From Bradyrhizobium sp. CSA112 (GTDB lineage: Bacteria > Pseudomonadota > Alphaproteobacteria > Rhizobiales > Xanthobacteraceae), in contig NZ_JAACFS010000008.1 of assembly GCF_029051645.1 (NCBI RefSeq), positions 1 to 64,000 on the forward strand: a stretch of DNA of 64,000 nt, in the 5' to 3' direction. The notes beneath the pieces are model-generated. The model searched no databases. It saw nothing but the letters and a program-made list of their open reading frames with translations, and was not told the origin of the DNA. Position numbers and translations under genes: made by a program. How positions within the stretch are numbered: the first letter of the stretch is position 1; every line of letters begins with the position of its first letter. Below are positions 27,615-35,391 of this stretch, piece by piece.

Positions 27615-28415
27615 CTATTGACCGCGCCATTGCGGCGTGCGCTTGGTGAGAAACGCGTCGAGCCCTTCACGGAAATCCTGGCTGGTGTAGCACATCAGGA
27701 TGAGGTCCTCGCCCTCCTCGCGCGTCAGGCGCTTCTGCAACCGGGCGACCGCCTGCTTGGTCGCGCTCAGCGTCAGCGGCGCGTTGCCGGCAACGAGCCT
27801 TGCGATCTCATCGGCGCGCTTGTCGAGCGCGGCCAGATCATCGACGACTTCTGTGAGCAGGCCCACGGAGGCCGCCTCCTCGGCTTCGACAAGACGTGCG
27901 GTAAAGATCAGATCCTTGACGCGCGCCGGACCGATCAACGCGGTGATGCGGCTGACATTCGACATCGACAGGCAATTGCCGAGCGTGCGCGCGATCGGAA
28001 ACCCCATCCGCGTACTCCTGGTGCCAATGCGCAGATCGCAGCTGGCCGCGATCCCTGCACCGCCGCCGGTGCAGGCGCCGTTGATGGCGGCAATGGTCGG
28101 CACCCGGCATGTTTCGAGAATGCCGAGCACGCGGTCGATGCGGTTCTCATAGTCGAGCGCATCCTGCGGCGTCTTGAAGGCGCGGAACTGGTTGATGTCG
28201 GTGCCCGCGGCAAACGCCTTGTCGCCGGCGCCCCGCAGCAGCAGCACCTTGATCGTGTGGTCGCGATTGGCGCGTTCGCAGATTTCGGCCAGCCGCTCAT
28301 ACATCTCGAACGTGAAGGCGTTGCGCGCCTGCGGCCGGTTGAAGGTTATCCGGCCGATGCCGTCATCGAGGGCAAACAGGAGGTCCCCCTCCCGTACCGT
28401 TACGTCCTGATCCAT
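27615..28415 (-). CDS. Enoyl-CoA hydratase/isomerase family protein
   Basis: 266-aa crotonase-fold protein. GDKAFAAGTDINQF and INGACTGGGAGIAASCDLRIG supply the two oxyanion-hole segments. RMGFPIARTLGN lies where hydratases usually carry one of their catalytic glutamates; here no glutamate is obvious, so isomerase, lyase or other crotonase chemistry is possible. First gene of the leftward six-gene operon; its start is 123 bp from the divergent GntR regulator and the gap carries repeated motifs. Confidence 0.82.
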   Translation of the reverse strand: MDQDVTVREGDLLFALDDGIGRITFNRPQARNAFTFEMYERLAEICERANRDHTIKVLLLRGAGDKAFAAGTDINQFRAFKTPQDALDYENRIDRVLGILETCRVPTIAAINGACTGGGAGIAASCDLRIGTRSTRMGFPIARTLGNCLSMSNVSRITALIGPARVKDLIFTARLVEAEEAASVGLLTEVVDDLAALDKRADEIARLVAGNAPLTLSATKQAVARLQKRLTREEGEDLILMCYTSQDFREGLDAFLTKRTPQWRGQ

Positions 28416-28450
28416 CCCACGGCCCTTCTTAATCGTTGTTAACCAATTCT

Positions 28451-28529
28451 GAATGCAAAAACCGGATTTATCAAGCTGGAACTAGCTAAAATCCAATGAT
28501 ATAGCCATTTTTGCATTCAAACTGGATTT
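28451..28529. promoter_or_regulatory. Candidate GntR operator pair between divergent genes
   Basis: GAATGCAAAAA (28451-28461) is repeated inverted as TTTTTGCATTC (28508-28518), and overlapping these are direct near-copies AAACCGGATTT (28459-28469) and AAACTGGATTT (28519-28529). The spacing of 57-60 bp suits two dimers that could loop or cover both promoters. The second copy ends 10 bp before the GntR start, suggesting autoregulation. Confidence 0.5.
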
Positions 28530-28538
28530 TTGACGGCA

Positions 28539-29201
28539 ATGCTTCATGAGGAAGTCGTAGGCCGCGTCCGCGCGATGCTGCTCGATGGCGAGATTCCGCC
28601 GGGCGCGCGGATTCCCGAGCGCGACCTCTGTGAAAAGCTGCAGATCTCGCGCACGCCGCTGCGCGAAGCCCTCAAGGTGCTCGCCGCCGAAGGCCTGGTC
28701 CAATTGCTGCCGAACCGCGGCTCGCGCGCGGCCAGGCTGACCGACAAGGACATGCGCGACCTGTTCGAGGTCTGCCAAGGGCTTGAAGCACTAGCCGGCG
28801 AACTCGCCTGCGAACGCATCACGGATGCCGAGATCGCCAATGTCGCCGCCGCCCACGCCGAGATGGCGCGGCACTACGGAGATCGCGACCTTCTGCAGTA
28901 CTACCGCTGCAACCGTTATATCCACGAGGCGATCGTCGCCGCGGCCGGCAACCCGGTGCTGTCCGGCCTCTATGATTCCGTCACGGCCCGCATTCGCCGC
29001 GCGCGCTACGTCACGCCAATGACACCGCGGCGCTGGGCGCTGGCGGTGCAGGAGCACGAAGCCATCCTCAATGCGCTGCAACGCCGCGACAGCGTGGGGT
29101 TGTCGCATATCCTGCGCGCGCATCTGCGCCACAAGCGCAATGAGGTCTTGCAGGCAGGCTTCGCGGAGACCGAGCCTCAGGATGAGGCTCGCGCGTCATA
29201 G
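28539..29201 (+). CDS. GntR/FadR-type transcriptional regulator
   Basis: 220 aa from the ATG at 28539; a TTG three codons earlier is a poorer start. The N-terminal winged helix is clear (IPERDLCEKLQISRTPLREALKVL...EGLVQLLPNRGS), followed by a helical FCD ligand-binding domain from about 80. Divergent from the enoyl-CoA hydratase/CoA-transferase/tctCBA/pdxA-like operon and probably its repressor, relieved by the substrate or its CoA ester. The last codons coincide with a palindromic repeat (29171-29191). Confidence 0.87.
   Translation: MLHEEVVGRVRAMLLDGEIPPGARIPERDLCEKLQISRTPLREALKVLAAEGLVQLLPNRGSRAARLTDKDMRDLFEVCQGLEALAGELACERITDAEIANVAAAHAEMARHYGDRDLLQYYRCNRYIHEAIVAAAGNPVLSGLYDSVTARIRRARYVTPMTPRRWALAVQEHEAILNALQRRDSVGLSHILRAHLRHKRNEVLQAGFAETEPQDEARAS
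29171..29191. repeat. Short palindrome overlapping the GntR 3' end
   Basis: CGAGCCTCA (29171-29179), loop GGA, TGAGGCTCG (29183-29191). The CCTCATCCTGAGG-type core is a common rhizobial repeat. It lies inside the last ten codons of the GntR gene and may also act as a terminator stem. Confidence 0.5.
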
Positions 29202-29485
29202 CGGCGTCGGGCCTGATGCTGATCGGCATCCGAATCGCACGTCCATCTCTATTGGCGAATTCGACTGCTGACGCGCCCCACACACACCGAACGGCTCCGG
29301 GTTTTTGCGGAGTGGTTTTCTCAAAACGATAACCACCCGTTCACCATGACGGCGAAACCCGCTGTCCGATCGACCAAAAACTTCACGCCTCAAGTTCCCT
29401 TATACCTTTGATGCCTAGTCATACCTCCGGGGATGGCTGTCATTGCCGTGCAGTTGGGCGTCCCTGCGTAAGAGTAGTAAAGCGT

Positions 29486-30283
29486 ATGAATATCGCACGT
29501 GTCGTCGTTCTGATCATCGCCTTGAGTGCCGGCGGTGTCGCCGCCTATCTCGCCCGTGGCACGGAAGAAAAACCGCATCCAGCGGCCGAGCCGGTCGCAC
29601 AATTGCCGACGGTGGAAGTTCTGGTCGCCAAGTCCGACATCGGGCTCGGCCAGGTGGTCAAGCCCGAGGACCTGCAATGGCAGGCATGGCCGGCCTCGGC
29701 CGCCGGCAACAATCTGATCAACCGCGCCAGCAAGGCCGAGGCGATCAACGAAATCGCCGGCTCGATCGTCCGCAGCCCGTTCTTCGCGGGCGAGCCGATC
29801 CGCGAGCAGAAGCTGGTCAAGGCCAACGGCTCCGGCTTCATGGCAGCGATCCTGCCGAGCGGCATGCGGGCGATCTCGACCGAGATCTCGCCTGAAACCG
29901 GCGCGGGCGGCTTTATCCTGCCCAACGACCGCGTAGACGTCATCCTTTCCAAGCGCGAGAAGAATCCGGAGCGCAGCGGAGCCGACGCCGTCCAGTCGGA
30001 GATCATTCTCTCCAATATTCGTGTGCTCGCGATCGATCAGGCGCCGAAGGAAAAAGAGGGCATCAACACCCTCGTCGGCCGCACCGCCACGCTCGAGCTG
30101 AAGCCCGAGCAGGTCGAGACGCTGACGCGCGCGCGCCAGACCGGCACGCTGGCGCTCGCGCTCCGCAGTATCACCGATGTCAACGCGCCAGAAGGCCGGT
30201 CCGAGGATCAGGTTCAAAAACGAAGCGAGAGCGTCAACGTGGTTCGCTACGGGGTCGCCAATCAAACGACGGCACAGAAGTGA
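29486..30283 (+). CDS. cpaB: Flp pilus assembly protein CpaB
   Basis: 265 aa from the ATG at 29486; a longer frame from 29408 would add a non-hydrophobic leader and is rejected. One N-terminal membrane anchor (4-22) and an SAF domain at about 45-110 (VLVAKSDIGLGQVVKPEDLQW), followed by the RcpC/CpaB region (PNDRVDVILSKRE). The periplasmic protein helps assemble or gate the secretin. First gene of cpaBCDE; the secretin gene follows after 17 bp. Confidence 0.9.
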   Translation: MNIARVVVLIIALSAGGVAAYLARGTEEKPHPAAEPVAQLPTVEVLVAKSDIGLGQVVKPEDLQWQAWPASAAGNNLINRASKAEAINEIAGSIVRSPFFAGEPIREQKLVKANGSGFMAAILPSGMRAISTEISPETGAGGFILPNDRVDVILSKREKNPERSGADAVQSEIILSNIRVLAIDQAPKEKEGINTLVGRTATLELKPEQVETLTRARQTGTLALALRSITDVNAPEGRSEDQVQKRSESVNVVRYGVANQTTAQK

Positions 30284-30300
30284 CCGAAAGGACGCCTGAA

Positions 30301-31761
30301 ATGAAGTTTGGGGAAAATCAGTCAGCGATGCGAACCGTAGCGGCGCGCACCCTGTTATTGTCGGCTGCTGCCGCGCTGACGCTCAGTCCGTTGCTGCCTG
30401 TCGTCGCAGCCGAATCTGAAAAGGATCCGGTGACGACCTCCGCCATCGGCCCGTTCAAGATGCGCTTCCTGTCGCTCGGCATCGGCAAGTCCGTGGTCGT
30501 CGACCTGCCGCGCGAGGTGAAGGATGTGCTGGTCGCCGATCCGAAGATCGCCAATGCCGTCATTCGCTCCCCGCAACGCGCCTATATCATCGGCGGTGCA
30601 GTCGGCCAGACCAACGTCGTGTTTTTCGATGGCGATGGCCAGCAGATCGCTTCCTACGACATCGCAGTGAAGCGTGATCTCAACGGCGTGCGCGCCGCGC
30701 TGCGCCAGTCGCTGCCCGGCATCCAGATCGAGGGCGTCGGCGACAGCGTGTTGCTAACCGGCTCGGTGTCGAGCCCGGTCGAAGCCCAACAGGCCGGCGA
30801 GATCGCCGCGCGGCTGGTCGGCGGATCCGAGAAGGTCGTCAACTCGATCGTCGTTCGCGGCCGCGACCAGGTGATGCTCAAGGTCACCGTCGCGGAAGTG
30901 CGGCGGGACATCGTCAAGCAGATGGGTGTCGATCTCAGCGCCCAATTGAATGTCGGCAATACGACCGTGAATTTCAACAATGCCAATCCATTCACTGCAA
31001 ACAACGCGGCCCTCGTGCCCGGCAATGGCCTTGGCATAGCAGCCGGCACAATGCCGTCGGTCCAGGCGGTGCTTCGCGCGATGGAAAAGGCCGGTGTCGT
31101 GAAGACGCTCGCCGAACCTAATCTGACCGCGATATCAGGCGAATCCGCAACGTTTATCTCAGGCGGCGAATTTCCCATTCCGACCGGCGTGACATGCCAA
31201 ACACCGACGCCTGGCACCATCGCACAATGCATCCAGACAGTCGCCTTCAAGAAATTCGGCATCTCGCTCAACTTCACGCCGGTCGTGCTGACCGAGGGGC
31301 GGATCAGCCTGCGGGTGATGACAGAAGTGTCGGAAGTCTCGACCGAAAACTCGCTCACGGGCGGCCAAAATGGAACATCCATTCCCTCGATCAAGACCCG
31401 CCGCGCCGAGACGACGCTGGAAATACCCTCCGGCGGCACGATAGCGATGGCCGGCCTGATCCAGGAGCAGACCAAGCAGGCCGTCAACGGCCTGCCGGGA
31501 CTCGATCAATTGCCGGTTCTGGGCGCGCTGTTCCGCAGCCAGGACTTCATCAACAACCAGACCGAACTGATGGTTCTCGTGACGCCCTATGTGGTGCGCG
31601 CGGTCGCGCAGAAGGAGTTGTCGCGGCCCGACGACGGATTTGCGCCGGCATCCGACTCGCAGTCCACGCTGCTCGGTCGCATCAACCGGATCTACGGGGT
31701 CGCCGCCCGCGTCGATCCCGTCGTCGGCATGCAGGGCAATTTCGGCTTCATCATCGATTGA
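30301..31761 (+). CDS. cpaC: Flp pilus secretin CpaC (RcpA)
   Basis: 486 aa; ATG at 30301 with GAAAGGA upstream, preferred over a GTG at 30280. Signal peptide ends near VVAAES. An N-terminal pilus-assembly domain (MRFLSLGIGKSVVVDLPREVKDVLVADPKIANAV) and a BON-like domain precede the secretin barrel (VKTLAEPNLTAISGESATFISGGEFPIP). It forms the outer-membrane ring through which the tight-adherence pilus exits. Confidence 0.92.
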   Translation: MKFGENQSAMRTVAARTLLLSAAAALTLSPLLPVVAAESEKDPVTTSAIGPFKMRFLSLGIGKSVVVDLPREVKDVLVADPKIANAVIRSPQRAYIIGGAVGQTNVVFFDGDGQQIASYDIAVKRDLNGVRAALRQSLPGIQIEGVGDSVLLTGSVSSPVEAQQAGEIAARLVGGSEKVVNSIVVRGRDQVMLKVTVAEVRRDIVKQMGVDLSAQLNVGNTTVNFNNANPFTANNAALVPGNGLGIAAGTMPSVQAVLRAMEKAGVVKTLAEPNLTAISGESATFISGGEFPIPTGVTCQTPTPGTIAQCIQTVAFKKFGISLNFTPVVLTEGRISLRVMTEVSEVSTENSLTGGQNGTSIPSIKTRRAETTLEIPSGGTIAMAGLIQEQTKQAVNGLPGLDQLPVLGALFRSQDFINNQTELMVLVTPYVVRAVAQKELSRPDDGFAPASDSQSTLLGRINRIYGVAARVDPVVGMQGNFGFIID

Positions 31762-31802
31762 TACCGCAGAACTGTTCACCGCATGGGGACGAGGACAGAA
31801 CA

Positions 31803-32546
31803 ATGACAACGAAAATTCCGCTCCATCGCGTCAAGGCCGTGGGGCTACTTGGCGCCCTGCTCGGCCTTTCGGCAGCGCTTGGCGCCTGCACGCCGCAAAC
31901 CACGGAAATCGTGACGACCGCAAGCGTTCCCAACGACCATCGCCACCGCCATCCGATCGCGGTGACCGAAGCCAATCGCTCGATCGTGGTGTTCGTCGGT
32001 CATGCCCGCGGCGGCCTTTCCGGGTCGCAACGTAGCGACGTCATGGGCCTGGCGCAGACCTGGGTACGCGAAGGCACCGGCGCTGTTATCGCCGATGTCC
32101 CGGTCGATACGCCGAACGCACGCGCGGCTGCTGCGTCGTTCCGGGAAATCCGGTCGGTGCTGATGGCAGGCGGCGTGCCCTCGCGCGCCATCACGATGCA
32201 TCACTACCGGCCGGAAGATCCGCGCACGCTGCCGACGATCAGGCTCAGCTATCCGAAGATTGCGGCCGTCGCCGGCCCTTGCGGTCTGTGGCCGCAGGAC
32301 CTCGGACCGAACATCGACAACGTCGCCTACAGCGAAAATCGCCAGTATCATAATTTCGGCTGCGCCACTCAGCGCAACCTTGCCGCCATGATCGACAACC
32401 CAGCCGATCTCGAACAGCCGCGTCCCGAGAGCCCCGCCTATACGCCGCGGCGCGATATCGCCTTTGACAAATACCGCAAGGGCCTTTCGACCGCGACCAG
32501 CTATCCGGACGCCGACAAGGCCAAACTCAGCGATACAGGCAAATGA
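31803..32546 (+). CDS. cpaD: Pilus assembly lipoprotein CpaD
   Basis: 247 aa with a lipoprotein signal ending LSAALGAC (C29). The body matches the CpaD family (DHRHRHPIAV, IVVFVGHARGGLSGSQRSDV). A much longer apparent frame from 31194 runs inside cpaC out of phase and is rejected. Its stop overlaps the cpaE ATG by 4 bp (ATGA). Assists secretin assembly in the outer membrane. Confidence 0.88.
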   Translation: MTTKIPLHRVKAVGLLGALLGLSAALGACTPQTTEIVTTASVPNDHRHRHPIAVTEANRSIVVFVGHARGGLSGSQRSDVMGLAQTWVREGTGAVIADVPVDTPNARAAAASFREIRSVLMAGGVPSRAITMHHYRPEDPRTLPTIRLSYPKIAAVAGPCGLWPQDLGPNIDNVAYSENRQYHNFGCATQRNLAAMIDNPADLEQPRPESPAYTPRRDIAFDKYRKGLSTATSYPDADKAKLSDTGK

Positions 32547-33826
32547 TCAGCCGCGTCTTTCAAAACTCCGACGACCAACTGGACGACACGCCGGCGCAGC
32601 CCGAGGAATACATCTCGCCGGCGCCGCGCGTATCGGTACAGGCCTTTTGCGCCAGCGTGGCGATCGCAACCGCGGTGCGTGCGGCGAGCGAAGACCGCCG
32701 TCTCGGCAAGGCCCACCTTTCGGTTCACATGGGCGGCATTGCTGCCGCCATCGAGGCCTACCACACGGCGCCGACGCCCAACGTTATTTTGCTGGAGACC
32801 GAGCCCGGCTCCGATATCCTCGAAGGGCTCGATGAACTCGCGACCGTGTGCGACGCAGGAACCCGCGTCGTCGTGATCGGTAACGCCAACGACGTCACGC
32901 CCTATCGCGAACTGGTGCGACGCGGCGTCAGCGACTACGTGACCGGACCGATCGAACCGATCGACGTCGTGCGCGCAATATGCGGCCTTTACGCGGCCTC
33001 CGAAGCCGTGGCCGTCGGCCGCATCATCGCCGTCGTCGGCGCCAAGGGCGGCGTCGGTGCATCCACTGTCGCACACAACGTGGCCTGGGCGATCGCGCGC
33101 GATCTCGCGCTCGATTCCGTCGTGATCGACCTCGATCTTGCGTTCGGCACCGCTGGCCTCGATTACAACCAGGATCCGGTTCAAGGCATCGCCAATGCCG
33201 TCTTCCAGCAAGAACGGCCGGACTCCGCCTTCATGGAGCGGCTGCTGGCGAAATGCACCGACCGCCTCGACCTGCTGGCGGCGCCGGCGTCATTGGACCA
33301 GGTCTATGATTTCGGCGCCGATGCGTTCGATGCGATCTTCGATACGATGCGCATGACGACCCCTTGCATCGTGCTCGACGTTCCCCATCAATGGTCGGCG
33401 TGGACCAAGCGCACTCTGGTCGGCGCGGACGACATTCTGATCGTCGCCGAACCCGACCTCGCCAATATGCGCAACGCCAAGAACATGCTGAACGTGCTGA
33501 AGGCGGCGCGGCCCAACGACCGGCCGCCGCTCTATTGCCTCAACCAGGTCGGCATGCACAAGCGTCCGGAGATCAGCACACGCGAATTCGCCAAGGCGAT
33601 CGAGAGTCAGCCCATCGCAGCCATTCCGTTCGATTCCAAGATGTTCGGCACCGCCGCCAATAACGGCCAGATGATCGCGCAGATCGCCGCCAAGCATCGC
33701 ACCACCACAATGTTTCTGCAGATGGCGCAGCGGTTGACCGGCCATGCCGTGACGAAGCGGTCCCGCACCTCGTTCCTGACGCCGATCATCAAGAAGCTGC
33801 AGGGCGTGACAGCCCGCAGGGCCTGA
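32543..33826 (+). CDS. cpaE: Pilus localisation ATPase CpaE (TadZ-like)
   Basis: 427 aa. Residues 30-150 form a receiver-like atypical domain, followed by a ParA/MinD-type ATPase with deviant Walker A GAKGGVGAST at 166-175 and VIDLDLAFGTAG further on. CpaE/TadZ proteins place the Tad machinery at a cell pole. The expected next genes (cpaF ATPase, tadB, tadC) are absent; a terminator-like stem and a convergent tadD-like gene follow instead. Confidence 0.9.
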   Translation: MISRVFQNSDDQLDDTPAQPEEYISPAPRVSVQAFCASVAIATAVRAASEDRRLGKAHLSVHMGGIAAAIEAYHTAPTPNVILLETEPGSDILEGLDELATVCDAGTRVVVIGNANDVTPYRELVRRGVSDYVTGPIEPIDVVRAICGLYAASEAVAVGRIIAVVGAKGGVGASTVAHNVAWAIARDLALDSVVIDLDLAFGTAGLDYNQDPVQGIANAVFQQERPDSAFMERLLAKCTDRLDLLAAPASLDQVYDFGADAFDAIFDTMRMTTPCIVLDVPHQWSAWTKRTLVGADDILIVAEPDLANMRNAKNMLNVLKAARPNDRPPLYCLNQVGMHKRPEISTREFAKAIESQPIAAIPFDSKMFGTAANNGQMIAQIAAKHRTTTMFLQMAQRLTGHAVTKRSRTSFLTPIIKKLQGVTARRA

Positions 33827-33840
33827 GCAAAGCACCAGGG

Positions 33841-33863
33841 CGGCAGCGGTGTGGCCGCTGCCG
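33841..33863. terminator. Bidirectional terminator-like stem loop
   Basis: CGGCAGCGG (33841-33849), loop TGTGG, CCGCTGCCG (33855-33863): a perfect 9-bp GC-rich stem in the 38-bp gap between the convergent cpaE and tadD-like genes. No long T-run follows on either strand. Confidence 0.6.
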
Positions 33864-33864
33864 C

Positions 33865-34692
33865 TTACTCGGAGCGCCCGGCCGCCGCGATCGGCATCTT
33901 CTCGACCTCGGCCCGCGCGTTCTCTTTGTCCTTCCGCGACAGCATCCGCTTCAATTGCGCGACATTGGCGGAAGCTTCGGCGGGCGGCAGATCGGCTCTT
34001 ACGATCTTTTCCGCTTCAGCGAGTTTTCCCTGCAGGCCAATTGCCAGCGCCAGATTGGCGCGCACACGAGGATCAGTCCCCGCAATGCCGTGGGCGCGGC
34101 GCAGGATCTCCTCGGCCTTGGAAAGATCTTTCGAAAGCACGTAGGAAAGTCCGAGATTGGACAGCACCAACGGTTGGTCGGGCGCGATCTTCAGCGCGCT
34201 CGCATAATATTGCCGCGCCTCGTCGTATCGGCCGAGTTGGTCCAGTGTTGCTCCCTGCGCCGAGAGCAGCCGCCAATCGGGATCGTCGGGGCTGTGGGCG
34301 CGGCCGAGTACGTCGAAGGCCTGCTGGAAATTGCCGTTATCCGCCAGCGCGCGGCCGTAGGCGGCGAGCAGCAGCTTGTTGCCCGGATGGGCGATGGAGC
34401 CCTGTTCGAGCACCGCAACTGCCTGCGACCGCTGTCCCGTCGCGCGGAGCGCCTTGCCGTATCTCAGCGCCGCATCGGCATCCCTGGGATTGGCGCGATA
34501 GCGTTCCTGGTAGAGCTCGATGTCGCGGCGCGGATCGCTGGCGCGGCCGGTGTCGGCCTTCTCGTCGATCGAGCCGGTAATGTCTGACAGTCCTGAGGTC
34601 TGGCAGCCGCCAAGCCCCAACGCGATGATCAAGGTGGATGTGCACGCAAGAAGTCGCGCGACGCGGGGCGGATGGAATGACTTCTGGAGCAT
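33865..34692 (-). CDS. TadD-like tetratricopeptide lipoprotein
   Basis: 275 aa. Lipoprotein signal with cysteine C30 in IIALGLGGC, then several TPR units (DADAALRYGKALRATGQRSQAVAVLEQG, NKLLLAAYGRALADNGNFQQAFDVL, PLVLSNLGLSYVLSKDLSKAEEIL). Matches TadD, a lipoprotein needed for secretin assembly in Tad systems. It faces cpaE and has its own upstream region with a perfect GCTTAACC/GGTTAAGC dyad. Confidence 0.85.
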   Translation of the reverse strand: MLQKSFHPPRVARLLACTSTLIIALGLGGCQTSGLSDITGSIDEKADTGRASDPRRDIELYQERYRANPRDADAALRYGKALRATGQRSQAVAVLEQGSIAHPGNKLLLAAYGRALADNGNFQQAFDVLGRAHSPDDPDWRLLSAQGATLDQLGRYDEARQYYASALKIAPDQPLVLSNLGLSYVLSKDLSKAEEILRRAHGIAGTDPRVRANLALAIGLQGKLAEAEKIVRADLPPAEASANVAQLKRMLSRKDKENARAEVEKMPIAAAGRSE

Positions 34693-34733
34693 GTACCTGG
34701 ACTCACGGCGGCAACTGTCCGGAAGTGTTCACA

Positions 34734-34758
34734 GCTTAACCCTAAGTTCAGGTTAAGC
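34734..34758. promoter_or_regulatory. Inverted repeat upstream of tadD-like gene, CtrA-like
   Basis: GCTTAACC (34734-34741) and GGTTAAGC (34751-34758) separated by 9 nt, 42 bp upstream of the tadD-like start. On the minus strand it contains TTAA-CCTGAAC-TTAG, one base off the TTAA-N7-TTAA box of the cell-cycle regulator CtrA, which controls pilus genes in Caulobacter. The CtrA link is inference. Confidence 0.35.
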
Positions 34759-34859
34759 CGGCGCGCTTTTGCGGTAATTGGCGACCTCCGCGGGCCATGG
34801 CCCTCGGCCGCTGCCTACGCTCTGCTCTGCTCGCTCGATATCCAGCGCTGCCAGCCGGC

Positions 34860-35108
34860 CTAGTCGACGAACTGCGCGCCGAGCTCGCAACCGATCCGCC
34901 AGGCCAGCCGGCACTGACGCGGCCTTCCCTCCGAGAAAATCACCGTAAATTCGGGAGGAATTTCGGGATATTCGGCGATGATCTTCACACCACCATCCGA
35001 CATGTCAGTGATCATGCAGTCGCGCGGCAAACCGCCGGTCGCGAACTGTATTTTTGCAAAGTTTCTGCACGCACGTCGTTCGCTTCTGCGGCGATTCGCT
35101 GCCAACAT
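34860..35108 (-). CDS. PilZ domain protein (82 aa)
   Basis: From the ATG at 35108 the protein starts MLAANRRRSERRACRNF and carries the two c-di-GMP-binding signatures, RRxxxR-type arginines near residue 6-12 and DMSDGGVKI (D/NxSxxG). It is a single-domain PilZ. A longer frame to 35309 has no PilZ-like content and is rejected. Placed next to the Tad cluster, it may link cyclic-di-GMP levels to adhesion, but no direct partner is visible. Confidence 0.8.
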   Translation of the reverse strand: MLAANRRRSERRACRNFAKIQFATGGLPRDCMITDMSDGGVKIIAEYPEIPPEFTVIFSEGRPRQCRLAWRIGCELGAQFVD

Positions 35109-35391
35109 GTCGGTCCCTGACCCTGCTCGATGTGATTCACTCGAAGGTGGATCAGCTTTACCGAAGAATCGTTGGAATTGACCTAGCGCGACAGCTCGCA
35201 ATGTAACTGATATGTTCGAACTCCGTTTACCGAACCCGGCGCTCTCGCCGAAAAGCCAATGTCCTCGGACGCCGTAAGCGGCGCCTGCGGCGTAGCCCTC
35301 GCGTCGCATTTTTCGGCAAATTAAAGGGTTGATCCCCCCTCGTTAGGCGATAGCCTGACCGCTGGACTCGATTTGGCGGAAACCGAAGCGC

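Noticed and set aside
29312..29336. GTGGTT/AACCAC inverted repeat upstream of cpaB
   Set aside because: Only 6-bp arms with 13-bp spacing; compatible with chance.
31194..31802. Long N-terminal extension of CpaD
   Set aside because: Runs within cpaC out of phase; the lipoprotein signal begins only at 31803.
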